DNA of 13,136 nt from Actinomycetota bacterium (GCA_013335845.1 JAAXUU010000013.1:1-13136), one strand, 5' to 3'. Counted from the first letter of the stretch, positions 6,496 through 11,589 are shown. The notes: generated by a model not told the origin, from the sequence alone. A program made the numbers and translations.

Positions 6496-6652
6496 CGGAA
6501 CTCTCCTTCACTTCTTTGGCCAAGTCCTTCTCGAGTTTTTCCAACGATTTAGAGACTTGGACTTTCTTCTCCGCAACCAGGAAGGGAAGCAGCTCTTTGT
6601 AAGCCGTTATCCTCCCATCGAGGTATCCGATCCTCCACCGCGAGCTCTTCAT
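6455..6652 (-). CDS. Small charged helical protein, unknown
   Basis: The 65-aa protein has basic residues near the N terminus (MKSSRWRIGYLDGRI) and a long charged helix (VAEKKVQVSKSLEKLEKDLA), with a Ser/Asp-rich tail. It may be a short coiled coil. AAGGAGG lies close upstream of the ATG. It is the first gene after the 6653-6835 gap, so it may have its own promoter or follow a readthrough. No family is recognised. Confidence 0.65.
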   Translation of the reverse strand: MKSSRWRIGYLDGRITAYKELLPFLVAEKKVQVSKSLEKLEKDLAKEVKESSDETVSGFDSDSRY

Positions 6653-6667
6653 ATCCCTCCTTAAATG

Positions 6668-6676
6668 TTATCCACA
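6668..6676 (+). promoter_or_regulatory. Perfect-consensus DnaA box
   Basis: TTATCCACA on the plus strand matches the DnaA box consensus TTATNCACA at all positions. It is the only such box noticed in this gap. One box alone can occur by chance, but its place beside an AT-rich stretch and a replication gene gives it weight. Confidence 0.55.
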
Positions 6677-6798
6677 GATCCTCCCGATTAAATTAAATCG
6701 ATTCGCACAGTCTGTATTTATTGAGTTACTACAACAAAGAACAGTACAGTTCTTATCTGTATCTCCTCTATTCTTATCTTGGCGCAAACTCTTTTCAC

Positions 6799-6833
6799 GT
6801 CACGCGTGACAGATGCGTGACAGACACGTGACA
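6799..6833 (+). repeat. Iteron cluster, CGTGACA at 11-bp period, with a 12-bp palindrome
   Basis: CGTGACA starts at 6805, 6816 and 6827, one helical turn apart. The first copy is the right half of the perfect palindrome GTCACGCGTGAC (6799-6810), so there is one inverted and three direct half-sites. The array begins right after the stop of the DUF4373-like gene. The sites could be bound by that protein, or could be relics of a coding segment rich in Val-Thr-Arg-Asp. Confidence 0.6.
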
Positions 6834-6835
6834 CA

Positions 6836-7258
6836 CTATCCGTCCATTTTCTCCGAACGCTTCTTTTCCTGCCTTTTACGCTGCGCTTCGAGCTTTGATT
6901 GATACGTCCCGAGTTGGCTTCTTGAGCCGTTGCTCATTACAAATCCCTGTGCCCATTCGTCTGCCTCAAACAGACCGATCGTGCAACAGAATGTAATAAA
7001 CTCACTAAGATCCTCGGCGGTCAAAGGCTCATAAGCGAGAACCCCATCACGAACGACCGGCTTTTCAAACTTCGATGCTGTGGTCGCAGTAATGTCAGCG
7101 TTGCGCAGATCGATAGCAGCTCCCGTGTCATATATCTTGTCGAGCAGCACGTCATAGATCCAGCTGCCAAGCCCACCGCGGTATCTTGCAAGGATGGTCT
7201 CTATCTTCGGGTCTCTGTGCATGTCTGTGTAACGCTTGTACCACGGCATGAATCCCAC
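6836..7258 (-). CDS. DUF4373-like replication protein, possibly truncated at the C terminus
   Basis: The 140-aa protein has MPWYKRYTDMHRDPKIETIL, GGLGSWIYDVLLDKIY and FITFCCTIGLF, the pattern of the winged-helix DUF4373 (Lin1244/Lin1753) N-terminal domain found in phage replication initiators. Family members, from memory, are normally longer, with a charged or repetitive tail. Here the protein stops at TAG (6838-6836) soon after KKRSEKMDG. Downstream, a frame shifted by one base reads VSRVCHASVTRDVKR, which looks like the missing tail. The start is GTG at 7258, with AAGGA nine bases upstream. An ATG three codons later has no good site. It sits next to ssb, which suits a replication role. Confidence 0.7.
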   Translation of the reverse strand: MGFMPWYKRYTDMHRDPKIETILARYRGGLGSWIYDVLLDKIYDTGAAIDLRNADITATTASKFEKPVVRDGVLAYEPLTAEDLSEFITFCCTIGLFEADEWAQGFVMSNGSRSQLGTYQSKLEAQRKRQEKKRSEKMDG

Positions 7259-7270
7259 ATGATCACGTCC

Positions 7271-7657
7271 TTAAAATGGGATATCAGCGTCGGCATAAGC
7301 GTCGTCGTATGATTCCGACACATTCTCCGTCGAAGCATTCATGAACTCGATATCGTCCACGATCACATCGATCTTGCTGCGCTTCTGCCCGTCCTTCTCC
7401 CATTGATGCCAGCGAAGTTTCCCCTCAATAGCCACCTTCGTCCCCTTTGCCAGGAAACGAGATATGCTGTCAGCTCGCGGACCGAACATGGTGCAATCGA
7501 TGTAATTCGGATAGTCCTCCCAGTTTCCGGTCTGTGGGTTCTTCCTGCGGTCGTTGACGGCCACACCTAGCCCCATAACCGACATACCTGCCGCAGTCGC
7601 ACGCAACTCCGGATCGCGCGTGAGATTCCCGCTGATCACAACTCTGTTGATTGACAT
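7271..7657 (-). CDS. ssb: Single-stranded DNA-binding protein
   Basis: This 128-aa protein has the OB-fold of bacterial/phage SSB: MSINRVVISGNLTRDPELR, then a conserved core with GLGVAVNDRR, YIDCTMFG and FLAKGTKVAIEGKLR, and a WEKDGQKR loop. The C terminus is acidic and ends DADIPF, the tip that recruits replication and repair partners. SSB covers single-stranded DNA during replication and recombination. Its length is shorter than chromosomal SSB because the linker is short. AAGGAGAAGGA directly precedes the ATG. The upstream gene overlaps by 22 bp. Confidence 0.96.
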   Translation of the reverse strand: MSINRVVISGNLTRDPELRATAAGMSVMGLGVAVNDRRKNPQTGNWEDYPNYIDCTMFGPRADSISRFLAKGTKVAIEGKLRWHQWEKDGQKRSKIDVIVDDIEFMNASTENVSESYDDAYADADIPF

Positions 7658-7926
7658 TCCTTCTCCTTCTTGATGCGCCCTATTTGCCGGTTGATCTTGA
7701 ACTCCATACGGTCTCTGATCTCGTCATCAGTGATGCACAGACCGCACTGGAAGCCTGCAAGCATTACCCTGACATCAGCTATCTCGTCCAGCACTTCATC
7801 TCTCGATGTTTCGCCATACTCATAGCCTTTGAGTACCTCGAGAAGCTCTGTGCCTTCCTCGCAGTACTTGTTTATCTGCGCATGGAAGCCGTAGTGGTCG
7901 AAGATCTCTTGTATCTGCTCGATCAT
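7636..7926 (-). CDS. MazG-like NTP pyrophosphohydrolase
   Basis: The 96-aa helical protein contains EExxE at residues 23-27 (CEEGTELLEVL) and ExxD at 48-51 (LDEIADV). These are the paired acidic motifs of the all-alpha MazG/dUTPase-like fold that bind magnesium and hydrolyse NTPs to NMP and pyrophosphate. Phage MazG proteins are thought to clean the nucleotide pool or lower alarmone levels. The ATG has AAGGAG six bases upstream and overlaps the upstream stop by ATGA. The substrate cannot be told from sequence. Confidence 0.85.
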   Translation of the reverse strand: MIEQIQEIFDHYGFHAQINKYCEEGTELLEVLKGYEYGETSRDEVLDEIADVRVMLAGFQCGLCITDDEIRDRMEFKINRQIGRIKKEKECQSTEL

Positions 7927-8249
7927 GCCTGCTCCTTTGCACGCTCGGCATCACTTGTTTCATTGGGATCTTGATCGCATCCACACGACATGATGAGTTT
8001 GGCGGAGTTTGTAAGCATGCTCCCGACGGCTATTCTGTTGTAGGCCGTGTCACCGATAGACTCAAGCATATGCAAGGCGCCGCCGTACAAAAGCGCGTGC
8101 AAAGTAGTACCGCTGGTCGTTTTCGCACACACAGACATATACCTTTTGATTAGATCCTTTTCTTCGTCGTACGCGACCACCAAAGCGGCTCTGCCGTGTA
8201 GTATGCGTTCCTCTCTGTCATCCTCGCGGATGATTATCTCGATGCTCAT
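7923..8249 (-). CDS. Hypothetical protein, 108 aa
   Basis: The protein begins MSIEIIIREDDREERILHG, has a mixed alpha/beta look (AALVVAYDEEKDLIKRYMS, HALLYGGALHMLES) and ends with CGCDQDPNETSD and a charged tail. There are four Cys, including a late CGC, but no clear metal motif. I do not recognise a family. The start ATG has GGAGGAG seven to eight bases upstream and overlaps the upstream stop by ATGA. It stops inside the start of the MazG-like gene. Confidence 0.7.
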   Translation of the reverse strand: MSIEIIIREDDREERILHGRAALVVAYDEEKDLIKRYMSVCAKTTSGTTLHALLYGGALHMLESIGDTAYNRIAVGSMLTNSAKLIMSCGCDQDPNETSDAERAKEQA

Positions 8250-8410
8250 GCCTGCTCCTCCACTGGGCGCATGTCCTTGATTGGGAGTTTCTTCTTCGCG
8301 CCGCGCTTGATTTCGCGGGTGGCGAAGCACTGACGGTCCCGCGTTGGTTTCAGTCGAGGGAACACCATGCTGAGTCCTGCTGATTGCATATCGTCTGATC
8401 TAAAGTTCAT
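8246..8410 (-). CDS. Small basic protein, 54 aa
   Basis: MNFRSDDMQSAGLSMVFPRL continues with KPTRDRQCFATREIKRGAKK and KLPIKDMRPVEEQA. Many Arg/Lys residues suggest nucleic-acid contact. The ATG has AAAGGAGCGGAC before it, with AAGGAG at about six bases. Its TGA overlaps the next ATG as ATGA. The start lies inside the end of the upstream gene. The function is unknown. Support comes from the ribosome binding site and the linked overlaps. Confidence 0.65.
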   Translation of the reverse strand: MNFRSDDMQSAGLSMVFPRLKPTRDRQCFATREIKRGAKKKLPIKDMRPVEEQA

Positions 8411-8675
8411 GTCCGCTCCTTTTGCATTGTGGGAACCTGTCTTGTATCAATTTCTTCTGATTTTCAGAAGCCATGCCCGTTACCGATAGCTGTAGACCCC
8501 ACTCGATGGGACACCAGGGGTCGTATGCTTTTTTGTGGGTGTAGTTCTCCTTGCAGTATTTGCAGACCGTTTTAAGCGCCCATCCGGGATCTCGATCGGC
8601 CATGCTTCTGCACTGTGCCCTAGTCAGTTTTGGAAGCTCTTCTTCCAGTGCTATGAGGATGATCTTCTTACCCAT
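8400..8675 (-). CDS. Hypothetical protein with CxxC pair
   Basis: The 91-aa protein begins MGKKIILIALEEELPKLTRA. The middle has CRSMADRDPGWALKTVCKYC and WCPIEW, then a helical ENQKKLIQDRFPQCKR. CKYC plus single cysteines on either side could bind zinc. No family is recognised. The ATG lies inside the end of the upstream gene and the ribosome binding site is weak (TAGGTACGG). The stop is about 11 bp into the small basic gene. Confidence 0.7.
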   Translation of the reverse strand: MGKKIILIALEEELPKLTRAQCRSMADRDPGWALKTVCKYCKENYTHKKAYDPWCPIEWGLQLSVTGMASENQKKLIQDRFPQCKRSGHEL

Positions 8676-9114
8676 CCGTACCTACCAAAAGGCTGTAGAC
8701 ATCTTCTGGGGTGACGAGACTGAGCACATCTACTGCGTTGTCGAGATTGACCGATGTGCCGTACGCGTTGCGCTTCGTCCATGACGTTCCAGGGATGAGG
8801 TCTTTCTTCGAGGCATACCGTCTCCACTCCGCATCGATGTAGGTTTCACCGTTCTCTTCCTTACACACATATCCGCCGATGGCAGCCCATTGCTCGAAAG
8901 CTTCGTCATCGCTTATGTAGATCTCCGGCTCTGAGAATATGAGTGCGATGCTGCCTACTTTCTCGTCGTTCATAACGAGATCGAACCTTGAGGCGAATGT
9001 TTCTGGGTAGTGGGAGAGGGCAAAGTCCTGGACTTCTTTTTTAACCTCCTCCCTTGCCCTGCTCGCCGCTCGTTCGATGGCAGTTAAAACCGCCAGCTTT
9101 TCAAGTTGGTTCAT
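8668..9114 (-). CDS. Hypothetical protein, 148 aa
   Basis: It starts with an amphipathic helix (MNQLEKLAVLTAIERAASRA), followed by an alpha/beta body with FDLVMNDEKVGSIALIFSEP and IYISDDEAFEQWAAIGGYVC, and a C-terminal VDVLSLVTPEDVYSLLVG. The long N-terminal helix with EEVKKEVQDF could be coiled coil. No catalytic motif is seen and the family is not recognised. The ATG overlaps the upstream stop as ATGA with GAAGGA upstream. Confidence 0.7.
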   Translation of the reverse strand: MNQLEKLAVLTAIERAASRAREEVKKEVQDFALSHYPETFASRFDLVMNDEKVGSIALIFSEPEIYISDDEAFEQWAAIGGYVCKEENGETYIDAEWRRYASKKDLIPGTSWTKRNAYGTSVNLDNAVDVLSLVTPEDVYSLLVGTDG

Positions 9115-9344
9115 ACGTGGTATCCTTCCATCTTCGGGCTACCTTCGGGTAGCTCGTCCCTTTTCATGCTCAGCTCTTCCTGCTTGACCCTGTGATATCC
9201 GGCTGTCGGACTATAGGAATCGTTCTTGTCGTAGATGACGACTATCCCGACTTCCTTACCCTTTTCCTCACAGCAGACTTCGACTAATCTCGGCTCCTTT
9301 CCGCTGGGTCTATGCCAGTACAAACCTCCTATTTTGACGTTCAT
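9111..9344 (-). CDS. Small beta-rich protein, 77 aa (DUF1653-like in look)
   Basis: MNVKIGGLYWHRPSGKEPRL and VEVCCEEKGKEVGIVVIYDK suggest a small barrel. The order GxYxH...vevv...vgivvYd is like the DUF1653 fold, but the match is loose, so it is only a hint. The C-terminal part is charged. The ATG overlaps the upstream stop as ATGA, with AGAGG upstream. The function is unknown. Confidence 0.65.
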   Translation of the reverse strand: MNVKIGGLYWHRPSGKEPRLVEVCCEEKGKEVGIVVIYDKNDSYSPTAGYHRVKQEELSMKRDELPEGSPKMEGYHV

Positions 9345-9859
9345 TCGGGCCTCTTCCCCTCTGAATATGGGTGGTCACGAGTAGTGGTCACAGTTTCGCA
9401 GACGGTATCTTTCTCGGTGCGTGCGGATAAATCGTGCTTGACAAGCGTTTTCACCACTGTTCGCTTCTTCTGCTTCAGGTTGTCGAGCTCGCGTTTCACC
9501 GCGTCCTCTCGTGCCTTGTTCCGCTCCAATTCCTGCACCCGTTGAGCCTCTCTGTCTACTATTTCCAACCTGTGGTGATATGAGTCCAATTTCAGTTCGT
9601 CCGTGCAAGCCTTGCACCATCCGGACCTTGCGATGATCCTGTCTGTTTTCTGATTGCAGTTCGGGCAGACGAAGAGTGGTTTGTCGAATCTAAGCGAGAT
9701 GGGTTCGAGACCTTTCATAAACCGGTCCGCGTTGATGCGCTTCTTCGCACCTCGTAAAGCATCGAGGGAACAGCCGTACTTCTTTCGGAGTTGATGCGTT
9801 GGAACCTTCCCTGCGTTCTCTTCGATGTAACTCAGCTCTGATGTTGTCCATTGATGCAC
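9341..9859 (-). CDS. HTH plus zinc-knuckle protein, 172 aa
   Basis: The N-terminal 45 residues (WTTSELSYIEENAGKVPTHQ, then LRKKYGCSLDALRGAKKRI) look like a homeodomain-like HTH of the SANT/Myb or phage HTH type. A zinc ribbon follows with CPNCNQK and WCKAC (CxxC-CxxC), then a long charged helix (LEIVDREAQRVQELERNKA) likely forming a coiled coil. This suggests a DNA-binding early protein. The start is GTG, with GGGAGG seven bases upstream. It overlaps the upstream gene by 28 bp and the next by ATGA. Confidence 0.75.
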   Translation of the reverse strand: MHQWTTSELSYIEENAGKVPTHQLRKKYGCSLDALRGAKKRINADRFMKGLEPISLRFDKPLFVCPNCNQKTDRIIARSGWCKACTDELKLDSYHHRLEIVDREAQRVQELERNKAREDAVKRELDNLKQKKRTVVKTLVKHDLSARTEKDTVCETVTTTRDHPYSEGKRPE

Positions 9860-10221
9860 GCCTTACCTCCCATCAAGATCGGATCCGTCTTGCTCATGCG
9901 CGTGTCGATGTACGGTGCGACTTCCGGGCACTCGGTGATCAGGATTCGTGCTAGGGGAGCGCGGAGCGAGTTGTTCACTTTGAATTTCTCGCCGTCTATT
10001 GCATCAACCTCGCATTCATCGCGTACATCCTCGACCAGTTTTGCGATAGATACCCTCTTCCCATACAACGCTCGATGCTTGGCCACTCGCTTCATCGAGC
10101 ACCACACATTAAAGTTGTCGTGGATCCATTTTCGAGCGCGTTTCTCCATCTCTGCACCCGTGAGAATCTTCTTCTTTTCGGGGTAAGCGTTCTGTTCCCA
10201 AAGCGTCGCTTGATCTGTCAT
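9832..10221 (-). CDS. Conserved phage protein of DNA-binding look, 129 aa
   Basis: MTDQATLWEQNAYPEKKKIL leads to ARKWIHDNFNVWCSMKRVAK, then KRVSIAKLVEDVRDECEV, EKFKVNNSLRAPLARILITE and CPEVAPYIDTRMSK. From memory this resembles a widespread phage protein family with FKiNNn..p.yaR.li...Pe....i..R.S, of unknown function but with a winged-helix-like layout. The ATG has GGAGG six bases upstream and overlaps the upstream stop as ATGA. An earlier ATG gives an N-terminal extension with no good ribosome binding site. Confidence 0.75.
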   Translation of the reverse strand: MTDQATLWEQNAYPEKKKILTGAEMEKRARKWIHDNFNVWCSMKRVAKHRALYGKRVSIAKLVEDVRDECEVDAIDGEKFKVNNSLRAPLARILITECPEVAPYIDTRMSKTDPILMGGKACINGQHQS

Positions 10222-10394
10222 TGCGTTCCTCCTTGCCTGTAGTTCGCGCAGACGATCGTGCCGCTCTCGAAATCGATGATGGGTTTGCAGGCGAGCCAAT
10301 CCTCCATGCGCCCGTCAATGGCGCTGTGGCACGTCCTGCACTGGTTCTTATCGATGTACCCGGCTAAAAGGCTGATGATGCAGTCAGCGTTCAT
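10218..10394 (-). CDS. Cys4 mini-protein, paralogue of the 4985-5230 product
   Basis: The 58-aa protein is MNADCIISLLAGYIDKNQ, then CRTCH, a third Cys in WLACKP and a fourth in FESGTIVCANY. The CxxC...C...FExGxIVCxxY order is shared with the product at 4985-5230. The cysteines probably bind a metal. The start ATG overlaps the stop of the upstream 39-aa gene as ATGA, with GGGGG upstream. A much longer reading starting at 10616 was rejected because it would cover the divergent region and the 39-aa gene. Confidence 0.72.
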   Translation of the reverse strand: MNADCIISLLAGYIDKNQCRTCHSAIDGRMEDWLACKPIIDFESGTIVCANYRQGGTQ

Positions 10395-10510
10395 GACAGC
10401 CCCCACATTCCCGGAAACGCCATCCCGACTATTACCGCTAGCGACCACGCCAGGGCGATCAGAAATGAAAGTACTGGGTGTTCCTTTTGCCAGTCTTTCC
10501 CGTTGTTCAT
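10391..10510 (-). CDS. Small membrane protein (39 aa), first gene of the main operon
   Basis: MNNGKDWQKEHPVLSFLIAL continues AWSLAVIVGMAFPGMWGLS. It has a polar N terminus and one membrane helix (about residues 14-36), so the N terminus is likely cytoplasmic or the helix anchors the protein. AAGGAGGAAAGAAA precedes the ATG, a ribosome binding site that is almost the same as that of the gene at 10783-10920. Its TGA overlaps the next ATG as ATGA. The function is unknown. Confidence 0.72.
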   Translation of the reverse strand: MNNGKDWQKEHPVLSFLIALAWSLAVIVGMAFPGMWGLS

Positions 10511-10536
10511 TTTCTTTCCTCCTTAAAATGTTCCGG

Positions 10537-10561
10537 ACCAAATAACCAAGCATGTGGGAGC
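10537..10561 (+). promoter_or_regulatory. Inverted operator-like repeat, copy A
   Basis: This 25-bp copy contains AATAACCAAGCATGTGGGAG and is 24/25 identical to the reverse complement of copy B at 10935-10959. It lies between the start of the leftward operon (10510) and the rightward 56-aa gene (10611), just upstream of that gene's extended -10. It shares AACCAA and ATG with the operators in the 11450-11589 divergent region, so a repressor-binding site is likely. Confidence 0.65.
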
Positions 10562-10577
10562 CGATCGATGTTTCTTC

Positions 10578-10586
10578 TGCTAAAAT
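10578..10586 (+). promoter_or_regulatory. Extended -10 promoter for the 56-aa gene
   Basis: TGCTAAAAT is an extended -10 (TGnTANAAT-type) element with no good -35 at the right distance. It would start transcription near 10593, just before the ribosome binding site (GGGGGTG) of the gene at 10611. The inverted repeat copy A lies right upstream, in the -30 to -55 area. Confidence 0.45.
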
Positions 10587-10610
10587 CCAAGGTGGAAGGG
10601 GGTGATACAT

Positions 10611-10781
10611 ATGCATGGAGCAAAAAGTAGGGCGTACAGGGATACGGTTGAACTAACAAAAGCCGCGCTAGGAACTTGCCAACCGCAAATATTCCAAGAA
10701 GGTCTTCGCGAAGACGTGCCAGCGTTTATTCAAGAAGTCTATGAAAAGCTTTGTGAACTTTCAGAAGCTTCTGTAGACTGA
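10611..10781 (+). CDS. Small rightward protein, 56 aa, in the island between the two repeats
   Basis: MHGAKSRAYRDTVELTKAAL is followed by GTCQPQIFQEGLREDVPAFI and QEVYEKLCELSEASVD. It has the helical look of small regulators (VxxFIxxVYexLxEL), not unlike the N terminus of Ros/MucR proteins, but that is only a resemblance. Good support comes from GGGGGTG eight bases before the ATG and an extended -10. It is transcribed against the main operon and converges on the 45-aa gene. It could be a lysogeny-expressed gene. Confidence 0.6.
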   Translation: MHGAKSRAYRDTVELTKAALGTCQPQIFQEGLREDVPAFIQEVYEKLCELSEASVD

Positions 10782-10782
10782 T

Positions 10783-10920
10783 CTAAAGACCGTAAGTTAG
10801 GAGAATTCCGGCTGCCGCTGTCGAAGCTGCAATCTCCGCATCGGTGGCTGGGCTCTTCGCTCCACGCTCTACGATCTCGAAAAGCAAGTCTTTCAATTTG
10901 TCTCTATCTTCTTTCGTCAT
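10783..10920 (-). CDS. Small protein, 45 aa, with hydrophobic C terminus
   Basis: MTKEDRDKLKDLLFEIVERG is followed by AKSPATDAEIAASTAAAGIL and LTYGL. The charged N-terminal helix leads into an Ala-rich hydrophobic end. The ribosome binding site GAGGAAAGAAAATG is nearly the same as that of the 39-aa membrane gene at 10510. Its stop is two bases from the end of the convergent 56-aa gene. It could belong to the leftward transcript from 11449. The function is unknown. Confidence 0.55.
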   Translation of the reverse strand: MTKEDRDKLKDLLFEIVERGAKSPATDAEIAASTAAAGILLTYGL

Positions 10921-10934
10921 TTTCTTTCCTCTCC

Positions 10935-10959
10935 GCTCCCACATGCTTGGTTATTCGGT
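10935..10959 (-). promoter_or_regulatory. Inverted operator-like repeat, copy B
   Basis: This is the second copy, inverted with respect to copy A, 24/25 identical. On the minus strand it contains ACCGAATAACCAAGC, and ACCGAAT and AACCAA also occur together at 11493-11510 in the repressor promoter region. It sits 24 bp after the stop of the excisionase-like gene and 15 bp before the start codon of the 45-aa gene. Confidence 0.65.
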
Positions 10960-10982
10960 TTTCAATGTGCCTTGCTGACGAT

Positions 10983-11210
10983 CTACTTACGGCCGCGCTC
11001 GGTACCTCTCAAAGGCCCTTCGAGCCCGTACCACTTTTCGTACCATTCCAAAAAATCGCTATACAAAACTTGCGGTTGAGCTCCTACCAACATGCTCGGG
11101 ATTGGGTTCTCGCACCGCATTTTTTCCCTGATCCAGCTGTCTCGCTTGCCGCTCTTCTCTATCAACTCCGGAACGGTAAGCAAGGGGTTTTCATAGATGA
11201 TGTTCTTCAA
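10983..11210 (-). CDS. Excisionase-like small HTH protein
   Basis: The 75-aa protein reads NPLLTVPELIEKSGKRDSWI, REKMRCENPIPSM and then VLYSDFLEWYEKW. It looks like a MerR/excisionase-type winged HTH (short recognition helix, then a beta-wing and an aromatic helix), a family that directs integrase towards excision or acts as a repressor. The start is TTG overlapping the upstream TGA (TTGA), as no ATG lies near, and the ribosome binding site is weak, so expression depends on coupling to the Cro-like gene. Its place after a Cro-like gene and opposite an integrase supports the idea. Confidence 0.6.
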   Translation of the reverse strand: MKNIIYENPLLTVPELIEKSGKRDSWIREKMRCENPIPSMLVGAQPQVLYSDFLEWYEKWYGLEGPLRGTERGRK

Positions 11211-11449
11211 CTAGATACACCTGATCGTTCTACGAATACTCGGCCTTGCGGGTCCTCCGTTCTTCCCGCCAGGTAGTCGATTGAGCAACAAAAAAAGTCG
11301 CACATTGCCACTGCGCGACTTAGGGGTATTTTGTTTGCGTTTGACTCCCAACTTTTAATCGTCTCCCTTGAAACGCCTATGGCGATTGCTAGTTCGTTTT
11401 GGCTAATGCCTTTCTTTGCCCGTTCGACTGCGATTCTAGACACACCCAT
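11207..11449 (-). CDS. Cro/XRE-family HTH regulator
   Basis: The 80-aa protein has the canonical XRE HTH: VERAKKGISQNELAIAIGVS, RETIKSWESN and IPLSRAVAMCDFFCCSIDYL. It is the first gene of the leftward transcript, as a Cro protein is in lambdoid and Gram-positive phages. It would bind the operators at 11472-11517 and shut off the lysogeny side or its own promoter. The start ATG at 11449 has AGGAG eight bases upstream, and an earlier ATG six codons up lacks a ribosome binding site. There is no C-terminal effector domain. Confidence 0.85.
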   Translation of the reverse strand: MGVSRIAVERAKKGISQNELAIAIGVSRETIKSWESNANKIPLSRAVAMCDFFCCSIDYLAGRTEDPQGRVFVERSGVSS

Positions 11450-11471
11450 AAAACTTTCTCCTCTCAAACAT

Positions 11472-11484
11472 AATCATATTGGTT
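11472..11484. promoter_or_regulatory. Operator-like dyad O1
   Basis: AATCATATTGGTT has AATCA and TGGTT arms around TAT, one base off a perfect dyad. It lies just downstream of the predicted start of the leftward transcript. The 11-mer CATATTGGTTA inside it is the exact inverse of TAACCAATATG in O2, so the same protein should bind both. Confidence 0.55.
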
Positions 11485-11496
11485 ACATGCAAACCG

Positions 11497-11525
11497 AATA
11501 TATAACCAATATGGTTGTGTGTCAA
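11497..11525 (-). promoter_or_regulatory. Strong leftward early promoter
   Basis: On the minus strand TTGACA (11525-11520) is 17 bp from TATATT (11502-11497). This is a perfect -35 and a near-perfect -10. It would start around 11490 and drive the Cro-like gene and those after it. Operator O2 fills its spacer and O1 lies just downstream of the start. Confidence 0.8.
11505..11517. promoter_or_regulatory. Operator-like dyad O2
   Basis: AACCAATATGGTT has perfect 5-bp arms AACCA/TGGTT around ATA. It sits between the -35 and -10 of the leftward promoter, so binding would block it. The half-site AACCA also occurs in the inverted repeats at 10537 and 10935. Confidence 0.6.
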
Positions 11526-11528
11526 GCA

Positions 11529-11545
11529 ACATATTTGCAATATGT
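11529..11545. promoter_or_regulatory. 17-bp dyad covering the -35 of the rightward promoter
   Basis: ACATATTTGCAATATGT has perfect 7-bp arms ACATATT/AATATGT around TGC. It overlaps the -35 (TTGCAA) of the promoter for the repressor gene and its sequence differs from O1/O2. It may be an operator for a different protein, or an autoregulatory site. Confidence 0.55.
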
Positions 11546-11563
11546 ACCCAAAAGGGGTATATT
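11535..11563 (+). promoter_or_regulatory. Rightward promoter for repressor and integrase
   Basis: TTGCAA (11535-11540), 17-bp spacer, TATATT (11558-11563). The -35 is imperfect, so this is likely weaker than the leftward promoter. The start would be near 11570, leaving about 20 nt before the ATG of the HTH gene at 11590. Confidence 0.7.
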
Positions 11564-11589
11564 TCTTCCCCACATAGAAAGGAGCAGAA

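Larger units (their letters stand above)
6653..6835. other. Non-coding gap: candidate replication origin
   Basis: The segment contains TTATCCACA at 6668-6676, a perfect DnaA box. Next is an AT-rich near-palindrome (CGATTAAATTAAATCG, 6685-6700), then an A/T-rich stretch to about 6780. Near 6799-6833 a cluster of CGTGACA repeats at 11-bp period follows. A DUF4373-like replication gene is immediately upstream. DnaA box plus AT-rich region plus iterons next to a replication gene is the usual plan of a phage or plasmid origin. An alternative is that the sequence is the decayed 3' end of the replication gene (see findings). Confidence 0.5.

Noticed and set aside
10218..10616. Long form (132 aa) of the Cys4 gene starting at 10616
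   Set aside because: It would cross copy A of the repeat and the 39-aa membrane gene, and its N-terminal part is not conserved-looking. The ATG at 10394 has an ATGA junction.
10537..10959. A mini-transposon (MITE) with terminal inverted repeats
   Set aside because: No matching target-site duplication is seen outside the repeats, and the repeat sequence is related to the nearby operators, which explains it better.
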